Below are positions 49,007-60,963 of a stretch of DNA of 64,000 nucleotides, one piece after another. The notes below the pieces were generated by a model. It was not told the origin of the DNA. It was given only the letters and a program-made list of their open reading frames with translations, and made no database searches. Both the position numbers and the translations under genes were made by a program. How positions within the stretch are numbered: position 1 is the first letter of the stretch; each line of letters begins with the position of its first letter. Where the stretch lies: assembly GCF_037975245.1 (NCBI RefSeq), contig NC_092566.1, positions 9,714,001-9,778,000 on the forward strand. Direction: 5' to 3'. Source of the stretch: Apostichopus japonicus (lineage: Eukaryota > Echinodermata > Holothuroidea > Aspidochirotida > Stichopodidae).

Positions 49007-52000
49007 TTAAGATCTCTTTGTGACGATAACTTCATACCCCTTCAGGACTGGAGTTAAGGCAGTTTTGTCCACGAATGAGTAAACTTCCTTCTCCTTACCA
49101 GCTGGTTTCTTAAAACTGAAATTCTGAAACAACCATGTGAATATCAAAAACAGTTCTGCTTTAGCCACAGATTCACCGAGGCAGACTCGACGACCTGTCG
49201 AGAACGGCAGAAATCCCTCCGGATGCTGACGCATGGTTCCTGTTTCATTCAGAAAATGTTCTGAAATGAAAATAATGAAAGAGAACAAACACTTTAACAG
49301 GATTCAGAGAACAATAAACAACACCCACGTGACTTATATACTCTGAAATGAACATACCCTCATGACTTACACTTTTAAAAATTTTTTTTTTTATAAAAGC
49401 CCATGAAGATTGACATAAGTCAAGAGCTAATATAGGCTGTGAGGCACTATAAAATAAATCAACATGGGCCAATCAGTGGTTTACAGCAGCTTAGGAACTA
49501 CTGACGGGTGGGGTGGTTGCTGGCCCCCTCACCCCAGAAGCACACCTAAGCGGTGTGGTGGGAGGTGTGCACTATGCATGACTTGAACTGAAAGCATCCA
49601 GAGATTCAGAACAGTTTGGGCATCCCCAAAGTACAGATCTAACAATACCCGCTGACTATAGCCACATGACTCATTTACCTTTCTACTCATTACTGACTAA
49701 ATCACATGAATACACTTCCCAGGCTGACAACTAGGACACCATTTACACTTTCAAAACTGGCTTAGACAAATACCTACCAAACTGACTAAATGCCTTACAA
49801 TTCCATAAAACACTATTTCCACAGGACTCATTACTGACTAACTTACATGAATACACTTCCCAGACTGACTACTACGACATGATTTACACTTTCAAAACTG
49901 GCCACGCTAACATGACAAATACCTACCAAAATGACTAAATGCCTTACAATTCCATAAAAGACTATATCCACAGGGCTCATTAACTTCTCTATACTATGTC
50001 ACAGCCCAAACTGACTACACCCAAAATGACTACTACGACACGATTTACACTTTCAAAACTGGCTAAGCTAACTTAACTACCAACCACCTACCAAAATGAT
50101 ACAAGTCTTACAAATTCCCTGTTTGACTACATACCCATACACAATTTCAACAAGTGACTTCAAGCAATGCAATTCTAGCCAAAATAAGGATCTTACACTG
50201 GGTACACAGCAAAATGTTTCCAGTCGTTGCAACAGTGTCAGAGACAGGACTAGTCATGTGTGAGGGTAGCCACGGTGATAGTGAAGAGCTGTAACAGACA
50301 CACAGCAGAAATGCTAGAAATCAATGCTGCCATTTTGCAACAAGAGATTGAACTCACCTGGTCGGAAATTCTCAGGATCTCCCCACAATTTCTTGTCAAA
50401 GTGCATGGAGTACACATTTGGCAGGATCCAAGTACCTTTCGGAATGAAATACCCACCTGGCAAACAAAGAAAATTTTATTCCATGTCAACTGTCTTAAAA
50501 TAAAACAATTGGTTACATTTCATTGCTAACCTTTCATATCTGGATTCTTCATCTCTGCAAATCAGTTGGTTGAGCATTTGTGTTGTTGAGATACAAAATC
50601 ATACAGTTTATTCACTTTATTTTAATGAGTGCATTGCATAATAGTCTGTGATGTTTACTCACAATCAGCTAGGCTTGTTTTGCTGTAAAGCTGAAATGAT
50701 GATACATTATATCCTAGTGTTTCTTTGTATGTGCTCTGTAATATAATTTTTCTTGAAATTTTCAGGAGAAGATATGTATGAAGTTCTTATGAAGTTCGAT
50801 CAAGCTGGAATTCTTGAACTACAGTCTTTACAAGATTCGAGGTCTGCTCTTTGTTGACCTGACATGACCTCTACACCAAACAGCAGTGGTGTGGTACTCA
50901 CAATGGGGAATATTACATAGCTATTATGAGGTTCAAACCACTGTAATTTTTTTCTTAGTAAACCCATTTTAGATTTTTAAGATCAACCAATGTTTGCCTC
51001 ATTTAACCGTTCAGTTCCACTCATTAGAAATTTATCTTTGAACTCAATAAGTATATCCCAAGTATGAATTTCACCAAAACCTGTAATTTATGGCGGCCTT
51101 GACGTTTTCAGACTGCATCATCTGTTCAACTTGACCGACTTTTGACCTCACCCAAGACACATCCACATAACTAGTATCAAGTTCAAATCCAAGGTGTATA
51201 TTTTCAATTATCATCTACATTATCTTTAGGGGAGAAATTGCTGCATATTGTTAACTTCAGTTACTCAGTAGTTAAAAAATAAGAGGAGAATCAGACAAAT
51301 AACAGAATGTAAGTTCATCACTGGTTCTACCTGCCTTTTGCTTTCTTTTTTAATGGCATCTTCCTTTTTACTACTCTATATTCATTATCCCAATGTATAT
51401 ACTTAAGGTGATAAATCATATATAAATCCATTGGACGGACGTGCACATCTTGGTGGCATTTGTGTGCATCCCAGAGATATTATTTAACATGGCATTTCAG
51501 CCTAATTTGTCATTTGCCATAATTATTTTGTCCCCAGTTGAAGTCTATGCCTAACTCTCTATACATCATGTTTTATGTGAAGATGTTCGGACAGAACAAA
51601 GAATGAGTCCAAGTTTGATCGAGACTTGTCCAAAGAATCGCTTACCAAAGTTCACATCTTTCGTGGTAGCGTGTGGCAGAGTCAGAGGTGTAATACTACT
51701 GTACCGAAACACCTCGTAGAGGGTGCTCTCCGTGTAAGGCAGGGTCCCACGGTCGTCCATCTTTGGTAGTCTGCCACTGCCAATGACATCGTCGATCTCC
51801 TTCTGGACTTTCTCTTGGACCTCCGGGAAATCAACCAGGCAGGCTACGGCCCACTGCAGCGTGAAGATTGACGTATCGGTACCGGCTGAAAGATGGAGGT
51901 TATTATATGACACGGCTAACTTTTCTTCTGTCCCCCCTCCTTCTCCCCTTGTCCCCCCCTTTCCCTCCTCTTCACATAGCTCTCTTCCACCCTTTTTCTC

Positions 52001-55000
52001 CACACCTATGTCTATGTCCTTCTCCAGTTTACTCCCTACCCCCTTCCCTTAATCCTCTCTCTGTCCCTCCACTGTTTATCTCCTACCTCTCCTCTTCCCC
52101 TGTTGGTTTCTTTCTTTCTTCTCTCCATCCCTTGTCTACTAATCCCCTTACATCTATCTCTTTGAGTTGACCAAGCTCATTAACCTGTCTGTATTCTGTG
52201 CATGTTTTTGTCCCTTCTGCTCCTGTTACTTGTCATTTAGCCTTTGAAGAAGAATCTGGTAGGATCGAAACGTCAGGCCAACTTACCTTTACACATTCTC
52301 CTACACAGGCTTTTTAGTGGATAAGCAGTTTGCTAACAGTTTTATTTTATTTTGTTATTATATCATGTCAGACTTTTATTATGGATGATAGAAAAAAGAA
52401 CTGGCTGACGGACTGTATAAAACTCACATACCTGTTGATGCCATAGTCATACATACACTGTGACTGTACATCTTAAAAGTATATACCGAAGATAAACTGT
52501 CAACCACTTATTCTTTAACAAAATTCAAAATCTCAATTCTTTATTTGGGTAATGTTATTATCAACTCCTACAGTAGACAATTTTAATCGTGCAGGATTCT
52601 CTGATAAAATTATTAAAATAAAAAATTGTCAGAAAGTTTCTCCTCATTGAAAATGAAAACTTCTCAAGTCGACATTGCCTGTCAAATGTTATTGTCAGGG
52701 ATACATCATACTCTTACACAAACAAGAAAATAATGCAAATAACTCTTCCTCGCTAATTTTGCAGGCAACAAGACCCTAAGAGGGAGTGATTGTATTTTAT
52801 GTTATCCCTTACAACCCCCTCAAACAACCCCCTAAAACAACCCCCTAAAACAACCCCCTAAAAGCGATGCATTTGAAGTCTCTATATGATATTTAATGAC
52901 CTATAGTACAAACTAAGAAAGTGGTGAAATGTTGTTTTGCATTTTTCGGGTCATCAATCTAAATAACAATTAATAAAAACAAAACTCCAGACAGTATTTG
53001 TCCATTTTTTCCCCTCCAAATATAACTTGTTCTTGAAATATGACTCTCTTACCACTAAATATATCAAAAACTGTCATTTTTAAGTGTGTCTCAGAAATCT
53101 TGTCGATGCCTTCTTCTCCTGAGTCGATCATGTCCTGTCTCGCCTTGAACAACATTTCAACCACATCTTTGGGTTCCTCTGCCAAAAAAAATACAAACAA
53201 AAACTTAAAATGAACAGAGAAGTTGTAACAAGGCTCTTAGACCATGGTGAAAATACAACAGAAATGTTCATTTCTTTGTGATCTGAGGCTTTAACAGGTA
53301 ACATTGGGCAGATCTGCCCACCCCCCTGCAGGTCTTGACATGTAATGCCCTCTAAGATGTACACATTCATTCTCCTCCTCTCTCTTGAAATCTTATCTTC
53401 TGGGTGATCACTGACTACTTTTCTTCTTCTAAATCAGCTGTGATGAGGATGAATGAGGGCTGGGTAGGGGGTAGGGGCTGAAGCGTCCTCAAATAAAACT
53501 TATAGTCAGGTGGCTTAGCAAATTTAACGTTACCGGCCGAACAAAAGTACCAAATTTGGCATGGAGTTTCTTTTCGACCTATCTATCGAGTTTATCCGTG
53601 GAACCCACTTGATCGGTTCCGATTTTTCAAGATGGCGGCCAAAATCCAAGATGGCCGCCAGAAAAAAGGAAATGTCATATATCTGGCTGTAAAAATCAGA
53701 AATGAACTAAAGAGGGGTCAATTCAGGTGTTTCCAGGGTTCACTGAAACAGATGATGGTCATGGCATGTTGCTTGGGCCATCCATGTCCAAGATGGCGGC
53801 CAAAATCCAGGATGGCCGCCAGAAAAAAAGGAAATGTCATATCTGGCTGTAAAAATCAGAAATGAACAAATGAGGGGTCAATTCAGGTGTTTCCGGGGTC
53901 ACTGAAACAGATGATGGTCATGACACATTGCTTGGGTCACCCATTTCCAAGATGGCGGCCAATATAACAGAAAATACACTTGTTGTCACTGTTAAAGGTC
54001 AGTGGAAGTGTAGACTTGAATTTGAAGATTCTGATTCCTTCTGATTAGTATTTCAAATCTAACCACCAGACTGACTTTTAGTCCATGGGGAACGCCGTCC
54101 TGATAGTAGACGACAGGCTTGCGCCAGCGTCTACGAAAGGCAGTCACGGTCGTGAAGCCGTTCATGGTCTGCCCCTATGCGCAACGTAATGTCACTTTGC
54201 ATGAGGGGGACGACAGCCTGGGCCCTCCAGACGTCCCCATCAAAAACTAGGCGGCATCTGCTGTTCCAGATGTGTCTCCTGATGATAGCGGCAAACAACA
54301 ACAGCAGATGCCTAACCCAGGTTGGGCACACAGGGGGCAACAAACCATACAAAACAAAATCACTACTAATGGCCCTAGTGGGTTCCACGGATAAAATCAA
54401 TATATAGGTCGAAAAGAAACTCCATGCCAAATTTGGTACTTTTGTCCGGCATGTAACGTTAATCCTGAAAATTGTTGCTTAGCCACCTGACTATTAGTAG
54501 CACCATCTAGGTGAACAACGATCAGATAATAAGACTTCAACAAGAATGCCACCGTCTGAAGATGATTGCTTAACATCATTGCTGGAAATTTCAGCATTGT
54601 TAAAGTCAAAGCCACACATCCTCAAAGCATTTTGTATGGGAATGTTATGATTCGTTTTCTTCAAATTTGGTGGTATTTGTGACTGCCTCTCCAGGAAAAG
54701 AATTTCTAGGTAACTGCCTCAGCAGAGAAAGTTTGAGGATACGATGCCTTTGCACCATTTAACCACATGGTCTTAACATCCAAGAAGGATATGACTAAAC
54801 CTCTTTCTCCCTGCCCACCGCCTTGTCCTACAGCCGCAATCCTCTTTTCTACCAACATTCACAGGTTTTTCGACACGACACTAACACTAGAAATCAGCAT
54901 AGACAAGATCAATAAATGGTAAAAAGAAAGGAGAAGTTCATCTTTTGCAGGTCAACCCAAACTTTGCCATGTCCTTTTCCCGGAGGAAGAACTTACCATC

Positions 55001-58000
55001 TGGGTTGTAAGTTTCCTTGTGCCGAGCTATCTCGTCATTCAATAGTTTCAAAAAGCGGGCCATCAGGTCATGCAGCCCTCTCACTCCACTCGATGGGAAA
55101 TATTGCATGATGGGGAAAAAGTCCGCCATCAGTCCGTTGCCAAAGACTTCGATGGATTCCTGACTGAGGCTTCTCCATTCGATGAGATCTGGGTCGTCCA
55201 GTTCGTACCTGTTCAAACAGTTAACACCCTGATGATGTGGTTTACGGTTCAAGACAGACTTGAAGCACCCAGTACAATGCGTGAGCAACAGTGGACTTCC
55301 CCCTTGGTTATGAGTTTAAGTACAAAAGTAAAGAGCTCTCAGCATGAATGCAAATACTTAATTCTTGCACTAAAACCTATACTGGATTTCAATGATGGCC
55401 TGATCGAGTATCAGCAAGGGCGAGTCAAGTATGATGGTTATACCGGAAATTCCCAATAGTAATTTGAAATTGCTTTAATTAAAGGTTCTTTTAGAGGCTA
55501 GTGATGATGATCTTGCTGATTTTGCTCAGCTGTTTAGTTCTATCCTAATTTAGCAAGGTGACTTCATTGAAGGTTTGACAAATTCCGCTGTACAAAGAGA
55601 AAATTTGCTTGTAAAGGTCTGGAGTCGAACTGCATGCAGCATAGAAAAAAGTTCCCTAACTTCCCGCATGCATTAGCGTTTACTGTACATAGGTCACGAA
55701 GGTGTCTCAAAACACCAAATTTATGTTTCTTAGTTTCACCATGGGATGTTTGGCAATTTTCAGTAAGGCTTTGTAGATTCAAACTGCGATTGAAAAAGTG
55801 GATACAATTTTGATCGACGAACAAAGCAATTACGGTGCCTATCAGTGCAGCTGTATATACATAACACAGTACAGGAGGTAGGGGGGAGGGAGGGAGGGAG
55901 GGAGTTGGCCAGGCATTCAAGCTTCCAGTTGTGTTCTATACAAAAAAACAAGTCATCAACATCACTTACTGTTTTCCAAACACCATCTGAGCTATGAAAT
56001 TGTAGACGGCTAGAGAAATGATGTTCTTGGGGTCAAATTGTTCACTGCCTTTGTCGGTTAGCATCTTGCCCACTTTTTCGGTGACACCGAAAACGAGATT
56101 CTCAAACTTTTCGTTATTTCCGGTAGCCAGGGTCCTGAAAAAAATCAAGAGGAAACGGAGGGTGAGAAGAGGTTTCACCTTTCTACAACCACTTACGGTA
56201 CTGACCATGTGAGTGCTAAATCCTGTGGAAAGTATATGTAAATTTTTACCCTAACAATACCTTTGATATTAAACAAGGAAGCTTGAAAGTACAGGACAGG
56301 CTATAGGGGAAAAAACAAGATGAACTGGGGTGGGTGGGGGGGGGAGGGGAATGCTACAAAATGCAAGGACCACAGTTGTATAGGCTGGTTCTTTACAGTA
56401 TTTGCTTTCCACCACTGCATTGAAATAAATCAATGAGTACGTCTATTCGTCATGTTGGCCAAAGCATTCTATAAGGACCGATATTTACACCCATCATGTA
56501 TAAACTAACGTGACAGCTACCTAGTCACATGGAAACAAATTCCCTCACCATGAGCAAGCAACCCCTCCCCCTCACCCAACCCAACTTCCTCCTCTCCAAG
56601 AACACAAAAAAAGAACTGCTCCTTGTTCACAATATAAATAAGTTACTCCAGCCCCCACCCTCCCATCCTATCCCTCCAACACAAGAAATCGTAGAAACCG
56701 ACAGATGAAACAATTTAAAGGCACTATTAATGCACACTGTAAATAAATACTGTACCACCTTTCAACGTGTATCTACAAATCATAGAAAATCTGTCACTGT
56801 TAACTTCACACTATTGAAGCTGATTTCTGTTTCTGCGAATAACACGAAAACGAACCTGAAAGCAGTGTGTGCCAACTTTCTGTGCAGTTTCCAAGTTGGA
56901 GTATACTGGCTGAAAGCAATGTCCTTCCCTCCCTCAGTGAATATATCACCTAGAAAAGATAAAATGTAGTCAAAGTGAAATCAGACCATTGGTCACATTA
57001 CAGTTGTACTTACCAGCTTTACACTCAAGTACCAAACTCAAATCTTAGACCCATCTTTCTCAACCAGGGGTCCATTAATTTCTTCTTCTTTTTAAGGGGT
57101 GGGGGTAGGGGGAAGCTGAAGGGCCTGATAACATTTTACCAACTATAAACCCTGTTAAGATAGTCATAACAAGTCCAAAAGTGCCATTTCTGGCAAAGAA
57201 AACAGACATTTCCCTACGATGCTACAACCCAGGCTCAACAATTGTCTAGCGGAGATCATTGGTGGTACAGTACTCCTTATGTTTTGGAAGGGGGGGGGGA
57301 GAACCAGGCCTGAACATTACTTCATTGTCACTAGTGGTACCCTTGGACAAGGTTCACTTCCCACAACATTCACCCCAAGTAACTTGTGAAAATGTTCTCT
57401 GTAAATGCAATAAAGTAATTTTACTGGCTGCCAAAAATGATACAGAACTGTTATATAGCATGGTAGCTTATTGAAAGTACTAAGCTGGTTAATGATTCAA
57501 GTCCATGGACGTTACAAAACCATATTCCACACCCTACCACATTCATTAAAAATATACTTGATCATTGTTCCATAAGAACTCTCAATTACCTACAGAACAG
57601 CCTTCTGGATTTAATAATGTCCGATCAGGAAATATGGTTTCTAAGACTAAAAATAACCTTAGACCTATATAGATGGTATGTTTGTTTTAATCACAAATTG
57701 GTTCTTACTACTGAACGTGTGTGGTCTGCCTGCAAACTCCACTGGATATTTGATCAGGGCCTCTTTTATTGTCTCGCTACCATTCAGAATTACATTCCAG
57801 TGAGCCCCAATCTTCATCGAAAACACATTTCCATATTTCTCCGCTAGAGACATGAACAGATGGTGAGGTCCAATACTGACAAAATCTGAAATGATGGAAG
57901 GAAATAAAAGCAGAAAATAATATATCCACACAAATCGTTGCCTACCGTGATGGCTCTATATTATGTTTACTTTTTCCTCGCTTGGCAGGTGTCCCTGGTC

Positions 58001-58868
58001 ACATGATGAGAAATGATGAGGAATTAGCTCTTTGGTAAAGATTGAGCAAAGAGAATATTTGTTTATAAACCACACTAACACTATATATACGAAAACAATC
58101 CTTTATTCTCTGTCATAATCATAGTCATTATATATGTAAATGAATAATGGAATACTGACGGGGTAATTAGACACCAAATAAATTTCTTAGGACTTTGTTT
58201 CTTATAGCTGTATAATAGCTGTATAATAGCTTGAGGATCAAGGATCAAACAAGCAAGGATCAAACAACCTGCGGCAAATAAATGTCTGTATCATGGGTAT
58301 TCAATTTTCTGTGAGGGCCAGGGGGAAAAACTGGTTGGAGCAAAAGGCCTGAGAGAACCAGAATCTTGGAAACTATATACTGTATATAGCTAGATTGACC
58401 AATGTGCAGGGTAGGCTGTTAGGATGTTCAAGCCTAAGGTACTTTTATGAGCCTGCGGTTTGCAAGAATGCTCGTCCATATTTTTGTCGGGACTTCTTGA
58501 ATCTTTCATGGGTTGGACTTGGCCAGGCTGGCCGTCTTCTGATTAGCCCTTGTTCGTCATTTATACACAATTATCGAGAACTATTTCCCACACCGACCGA
58601 GTTCATAATCCAAGAAATGAAGGTTTATCAGTGCTAGGAAATTGCTTGAATGATCATTGTATACATACAGTGCATTTTTTACTGATAAGTCATTGGAACA
58701 TGGTTATCACACCTAATACTTACCCAACATGTTACCTATAATGGGCCATCCTTTTGGTCCAGGAGGAAACTTTGGATGGGGCTTCTTTTGAAGCCAGTAC
58801 CAGAGGCCTGCCATTAAAGAGACAGTCATAACCAGAAGAGTTGGGGTTACTGCTTTCTCTACCTCCAT
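49007..58868 (-). CDS. Cytochrome P450 (CYP2-clan-like), copy B
   Basis: Nine exons in transcript order: 58724-58868, 57709-57885, 56856-56949, 55970-56134, 54997-55208, 53053-53178, 51646-51885, 50358-50456, 49007-49260. Exon lengths equal those of copy A exactly, giving 503 aa with hinge, I-helix AGTDTS, ExxR and haem Cys446 intact. By eye about 17 residues differ from copy A, among them I297L, F299M, L302F and H317Q around the I-helix and G108S at the exon 2/3 junction. The exon 2 donor reads A|GTAAG instead of G|GTAAG, slightly weaker but still canonical. Intron 5 holds a 991-bp TIR element absent from copy A. Both copies look functional; whether both are expressed is not visible. Confidence 0.92.
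49375..49625. other. Copy-B-specific block in P450 intron 8
   Basis: About 255 bp stand between the shared TGACTTACACTT and CCCAAAGTACAGATC words that are nearly adjacent in copy A (7501-7530). It is GC-richer, with a GGGTGGGGTGG stretch. Probably an insertion; no clear target duplication or termini found. Confidence 0.5.
49690..49990. repeat. 149-bp repeat in P450 intron 8, copy B (two units)
   Basis: Units start at 49715 and 49856 (141 bp apart), followed by a diverged part-unit also seen at the end of the copy A array. Compare eight units in copy A. Confidence 0.85.
50550..51290. other. Copy-B-specific sequence in P450 intron 7
   Basis: This ~740-bp stretch replaces the unrelated A sequence at about 9330-9690. 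No motif recognised except TTGACCTCACC-type words. Confidence 0.35.
51920..52330 (+). repeat. Pyrimidine-rich GAAGAAG repeat, copy B
   Basis: Counterpart of 10340-10735 in P450 intron 6, ending in the same TTTGAAGAAGAATCTGG...GATCGAAACGTC motif. Confidence 0.5.
52809..52863 (-). repeat. Short minisatellite with four G-runs, copy B
   Basis: Same CCCCCTAAAACAA-type units as 11226-11277, with four G5 runs on the P450 sense strand. Confidence 0.65.
53628..53970 (+). repeat. ~160-bp tandem units with YY1-like motifs
   Basis: AAGATGGCGGCCAA, an exact YY1-type AANATGGCGGC site, occurs at the start of each of three units (about 53629, 53791 and 53949). The first two add an AGGATGGCCGCC or AAGATGGCCGCC word, and the rest of the unit is shared. 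The third unit diverges after the motif. Confidence 0.75.
54131..54350 (-). pseudogene. LINE RT C-terminal fragment inside the TIR element
   Basis: A minus-strand frame with [18 protein letters not shown] and a following SDITLRI segment resembles the post-RT region of non-LTR elements (xxxAIWxxRN...). It is GC-richer than its surroundings, suggesting capture by the MITE. Fragmentary. Confidence 0.5.
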
Positions 58869-58983
58869 GTTGTTAGTTCTCTGTAAATATTACGAGAAGT
58901 GATAAATTATATCAAATGGATTTTCTGTCATGCCTATAATTTCAAATACCCACCAATGTTCCTATCAAAGGGCCAACTTTAAC

Positions 58984-58993
58984 ATATATATAT
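58984..58993 (-). promoter_or_regulatory. Candidate TATA element of P450 copy B
   Basis: Same ATATATATAT run 116-125 bp upstream of the start codon as in copy A. Confidence 0.25.
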
Positions 58994-59936
58994 TGCAATC
59001 CCTCAGTTTAAATAGTACTTGAACAGTTTCCAGTAGGAGACTAATCTTTTGGGGCAATTTAATAATGCCCTTAAAGTTTAATTAATGAATTTTATAAACA
59101 ATTGGAAACACTAAAAGCACAATACTGATACTAGATAATGCCTAACAACATTATGGCAAAGGTAGCATGTCAGTGGACGTATAAGTTTGTTCTCAGTTTG
59201 TAATTGTCATCAATTTACTAACATTACACTCATTAACGGCTGACTGTGCCATCTGTCCACCTAAAATATATATACTTCATGGCACAGAAGCCTAGCTATT
59301 ACCATCTAATTTCAAGATTTTTTTTTTTATGTTTTAAATGGTTTCCTGATATAACTTATTTTGGTACATATCTAATACATATTTCAGAAACTTTGTTTAA
59401 ACATAAAGTTCAAGTTTTGTGAATTGATGATCATCGTCATCGTCATCATCATCATCAGTTACCAGCTAGTTTTCTCATCACTCTTATACATCAGGCAATG
59501 TAGATTGCTCACCAGTCTTTAACCTGATCACACTATGCTACTGTATGATACTCACCTGGCATAACCTCGTCATGATCATACCATTACTAGTCTCAATTGT
59601 AACTTGTAAGGGAACTGGGCTTGAAAGTTGATAACCATGTTTGGTTTTCGTGTCCAGGCTCTTATCTTTCGTGACTTTTCTCAAGAACTACTGATAACTG
59701 ATCCAACGCTCTAAACATTTATCTCTTTAGATTGTAATTTGTGTTTACTCTATCAGGCTTTGATTGCAATTCTACATTTAAGGAATTATAGTGTTGTCAG
59801 CATCGTTATTCTATTGCTGTTGTTTCAGCACTGGTCAGTATTCTATCACAATTGCTGAGCTTGTGATCGAAATACGATCAATTCTTCAAAAAACAGGACT
59901 CTTTGGAATAAGCAGTTTATATAAGACAAGTCTTTA

Positions 59937-60170
59937 GGAGTGTTAGCTCAGTGGTTAACGCCGGTGCCTTTAATCATAAGGTCCCCGGTTCGAGTCACTC
60001 CAAGATTAATGTATGTCGTCCAGTTACAGAGTTGTTGACATATTTATAATCATGGACGTTAAATATGAATCTAAGAGACTGACTTCAGCTTGCGGCTTTG
60101 ATAACCCAATGAGGCTTCTTCACGAGTTCCTGCTTGCAGGAGGATCTAAAATACATACAAGTCACCCAAC
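59937..60170 (+). repeat. tRNA-derived SINE candidate
   Basis: A tRNA-like head (59937-60001) has a good A box (TAGCTCAGTGGTTAACG) and B box (GGTTCGAGTC) and a mostly pairing acceptor stem (GGAGTG/CACTCC). It is only ~65 nt, the T-arm 3' strand is missing and position 33 is not T, so it is not a working tRNA. A ~165-bp unrelated body follows. Target duplication not found; the end is approximate. Confidence 0.6.
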
Positions 60171-60522
60171 AGAAAGAGCCTGAGCACAAAAGCCAAACTA
60201 CTTGATCCACTCTCAACCCCTAGTCCCCTTTCACCGGGACTTTACCTGTGACTTGTGAGATCATTACGGTGCTACAATCAGGAATTCCTTAGTAGCCTAG
60301 GCTAGTCACCGTAAACCAACTCTAGTATGAGTAGCCTAGCTAGGCTAGGCCTAATGAAAGCATAAGGCTTAGGTCAGACTATGACTAAGTTAGGCCCATA
60401 GAAATTGCACTAGGAAGAATGCTGACACAGTGTATGGCTGTGTGTTTAAGCATTGTAGCCTTGAAAAATGTGTGGGCCCTTTGCGTTTTACGGCATAAAG
60501 TCTGCATATCATTTGTATGTCT

Positions 60523-60963
60523 TCATGCATACATTTGTGCATTCGACTTTGAAATTGATTTTGATTTTACCCGTTTTTCGAAAGAGTAGGTGCACTTTTC
60601 ACAACAGAGACATGTAATGGCAACCAGAGTAGTATGTACAATATACCCTGGCTTAAGAACAAACTTTGAAAACTTTTCTTTCGCCTCTAATGATTCGAGC
60701 AAGTAGGGTGTTTTATGCAATTTTGAATGTTTGGAAGTGTCATTTCTGGTATCCGAAAGGAATATAGCAAACATTTTTTTTGCTTGTATTATTTTAGTGC
60801 TACACTCAGTTGTCCCTGGAAAATACTGTGAAAAAGCAACCCTCTTGGTCTTGGTCTTGATACTGCACAAATCGCCCCTGATGTGGCTGTTGACGTGAAG
60901 TCCCTTGAGTTTAACCCCCCTCTCCTCCCCCCTCTCTACCCCCCACCCCCTTCGTTCACACAC
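60523..60963 (-). CDS. Unassigned 146-codon open frame
   Basis: The longest frame in the B-only block. Its C-terminal half is cysteine- and lysine-containing (TCLCCEKCTYSFEKRVKSKS), which gives a CxCCxxC cluster; the N-terminal end overlaps a G-rich tract and may not be coding. I recognise no family. It could be an exon or transposon-derived, and may equally be chance. Confidence 0.2.
   Translation of the reverse strand: MCERRGWGVERGEERGVKLKGLHVNSHIRGDLCSIKTKTKRVAFSQYFPGTTECSTKIIQAKKMFAIFLSDTRNDTSKHSKLHKTPYLLESLEAKEKFSKFVLKPGYIVHTTLVAITCLCCEKCTYSFEKRVKSKSISKSNAQMYA

Larger units (their letters stand above)
53503..54493. mobile_element. 991-bp TIR element with TTA duplication (PIF/Harbinger-like MITE)
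   Basis: Inverted ends starting TAGTCAGGTGGC are followed by about 100 bp of imperfect inverted repeat (from AAAAGTACCAAATTTGGCAT to the TTATCCGTGGAACCCA block). It is flanked by TTA at 53500-53502 and 54494-54496. Copy A has a single CTA at the empty site (about 11921). A 3-bp TTA duplication fits PIF/Harbinger. No transposase. Inside are ~160-bp tandem units and a LINE-derived fragment. Lies in intron 5 of P450 copy B. Confidence 0.82.

Noticed and set aside
59937-60001. Functional tRNA gene
   Set aside because: Too short, T-arm incomplete and no T at position 33; better as a SINE head.
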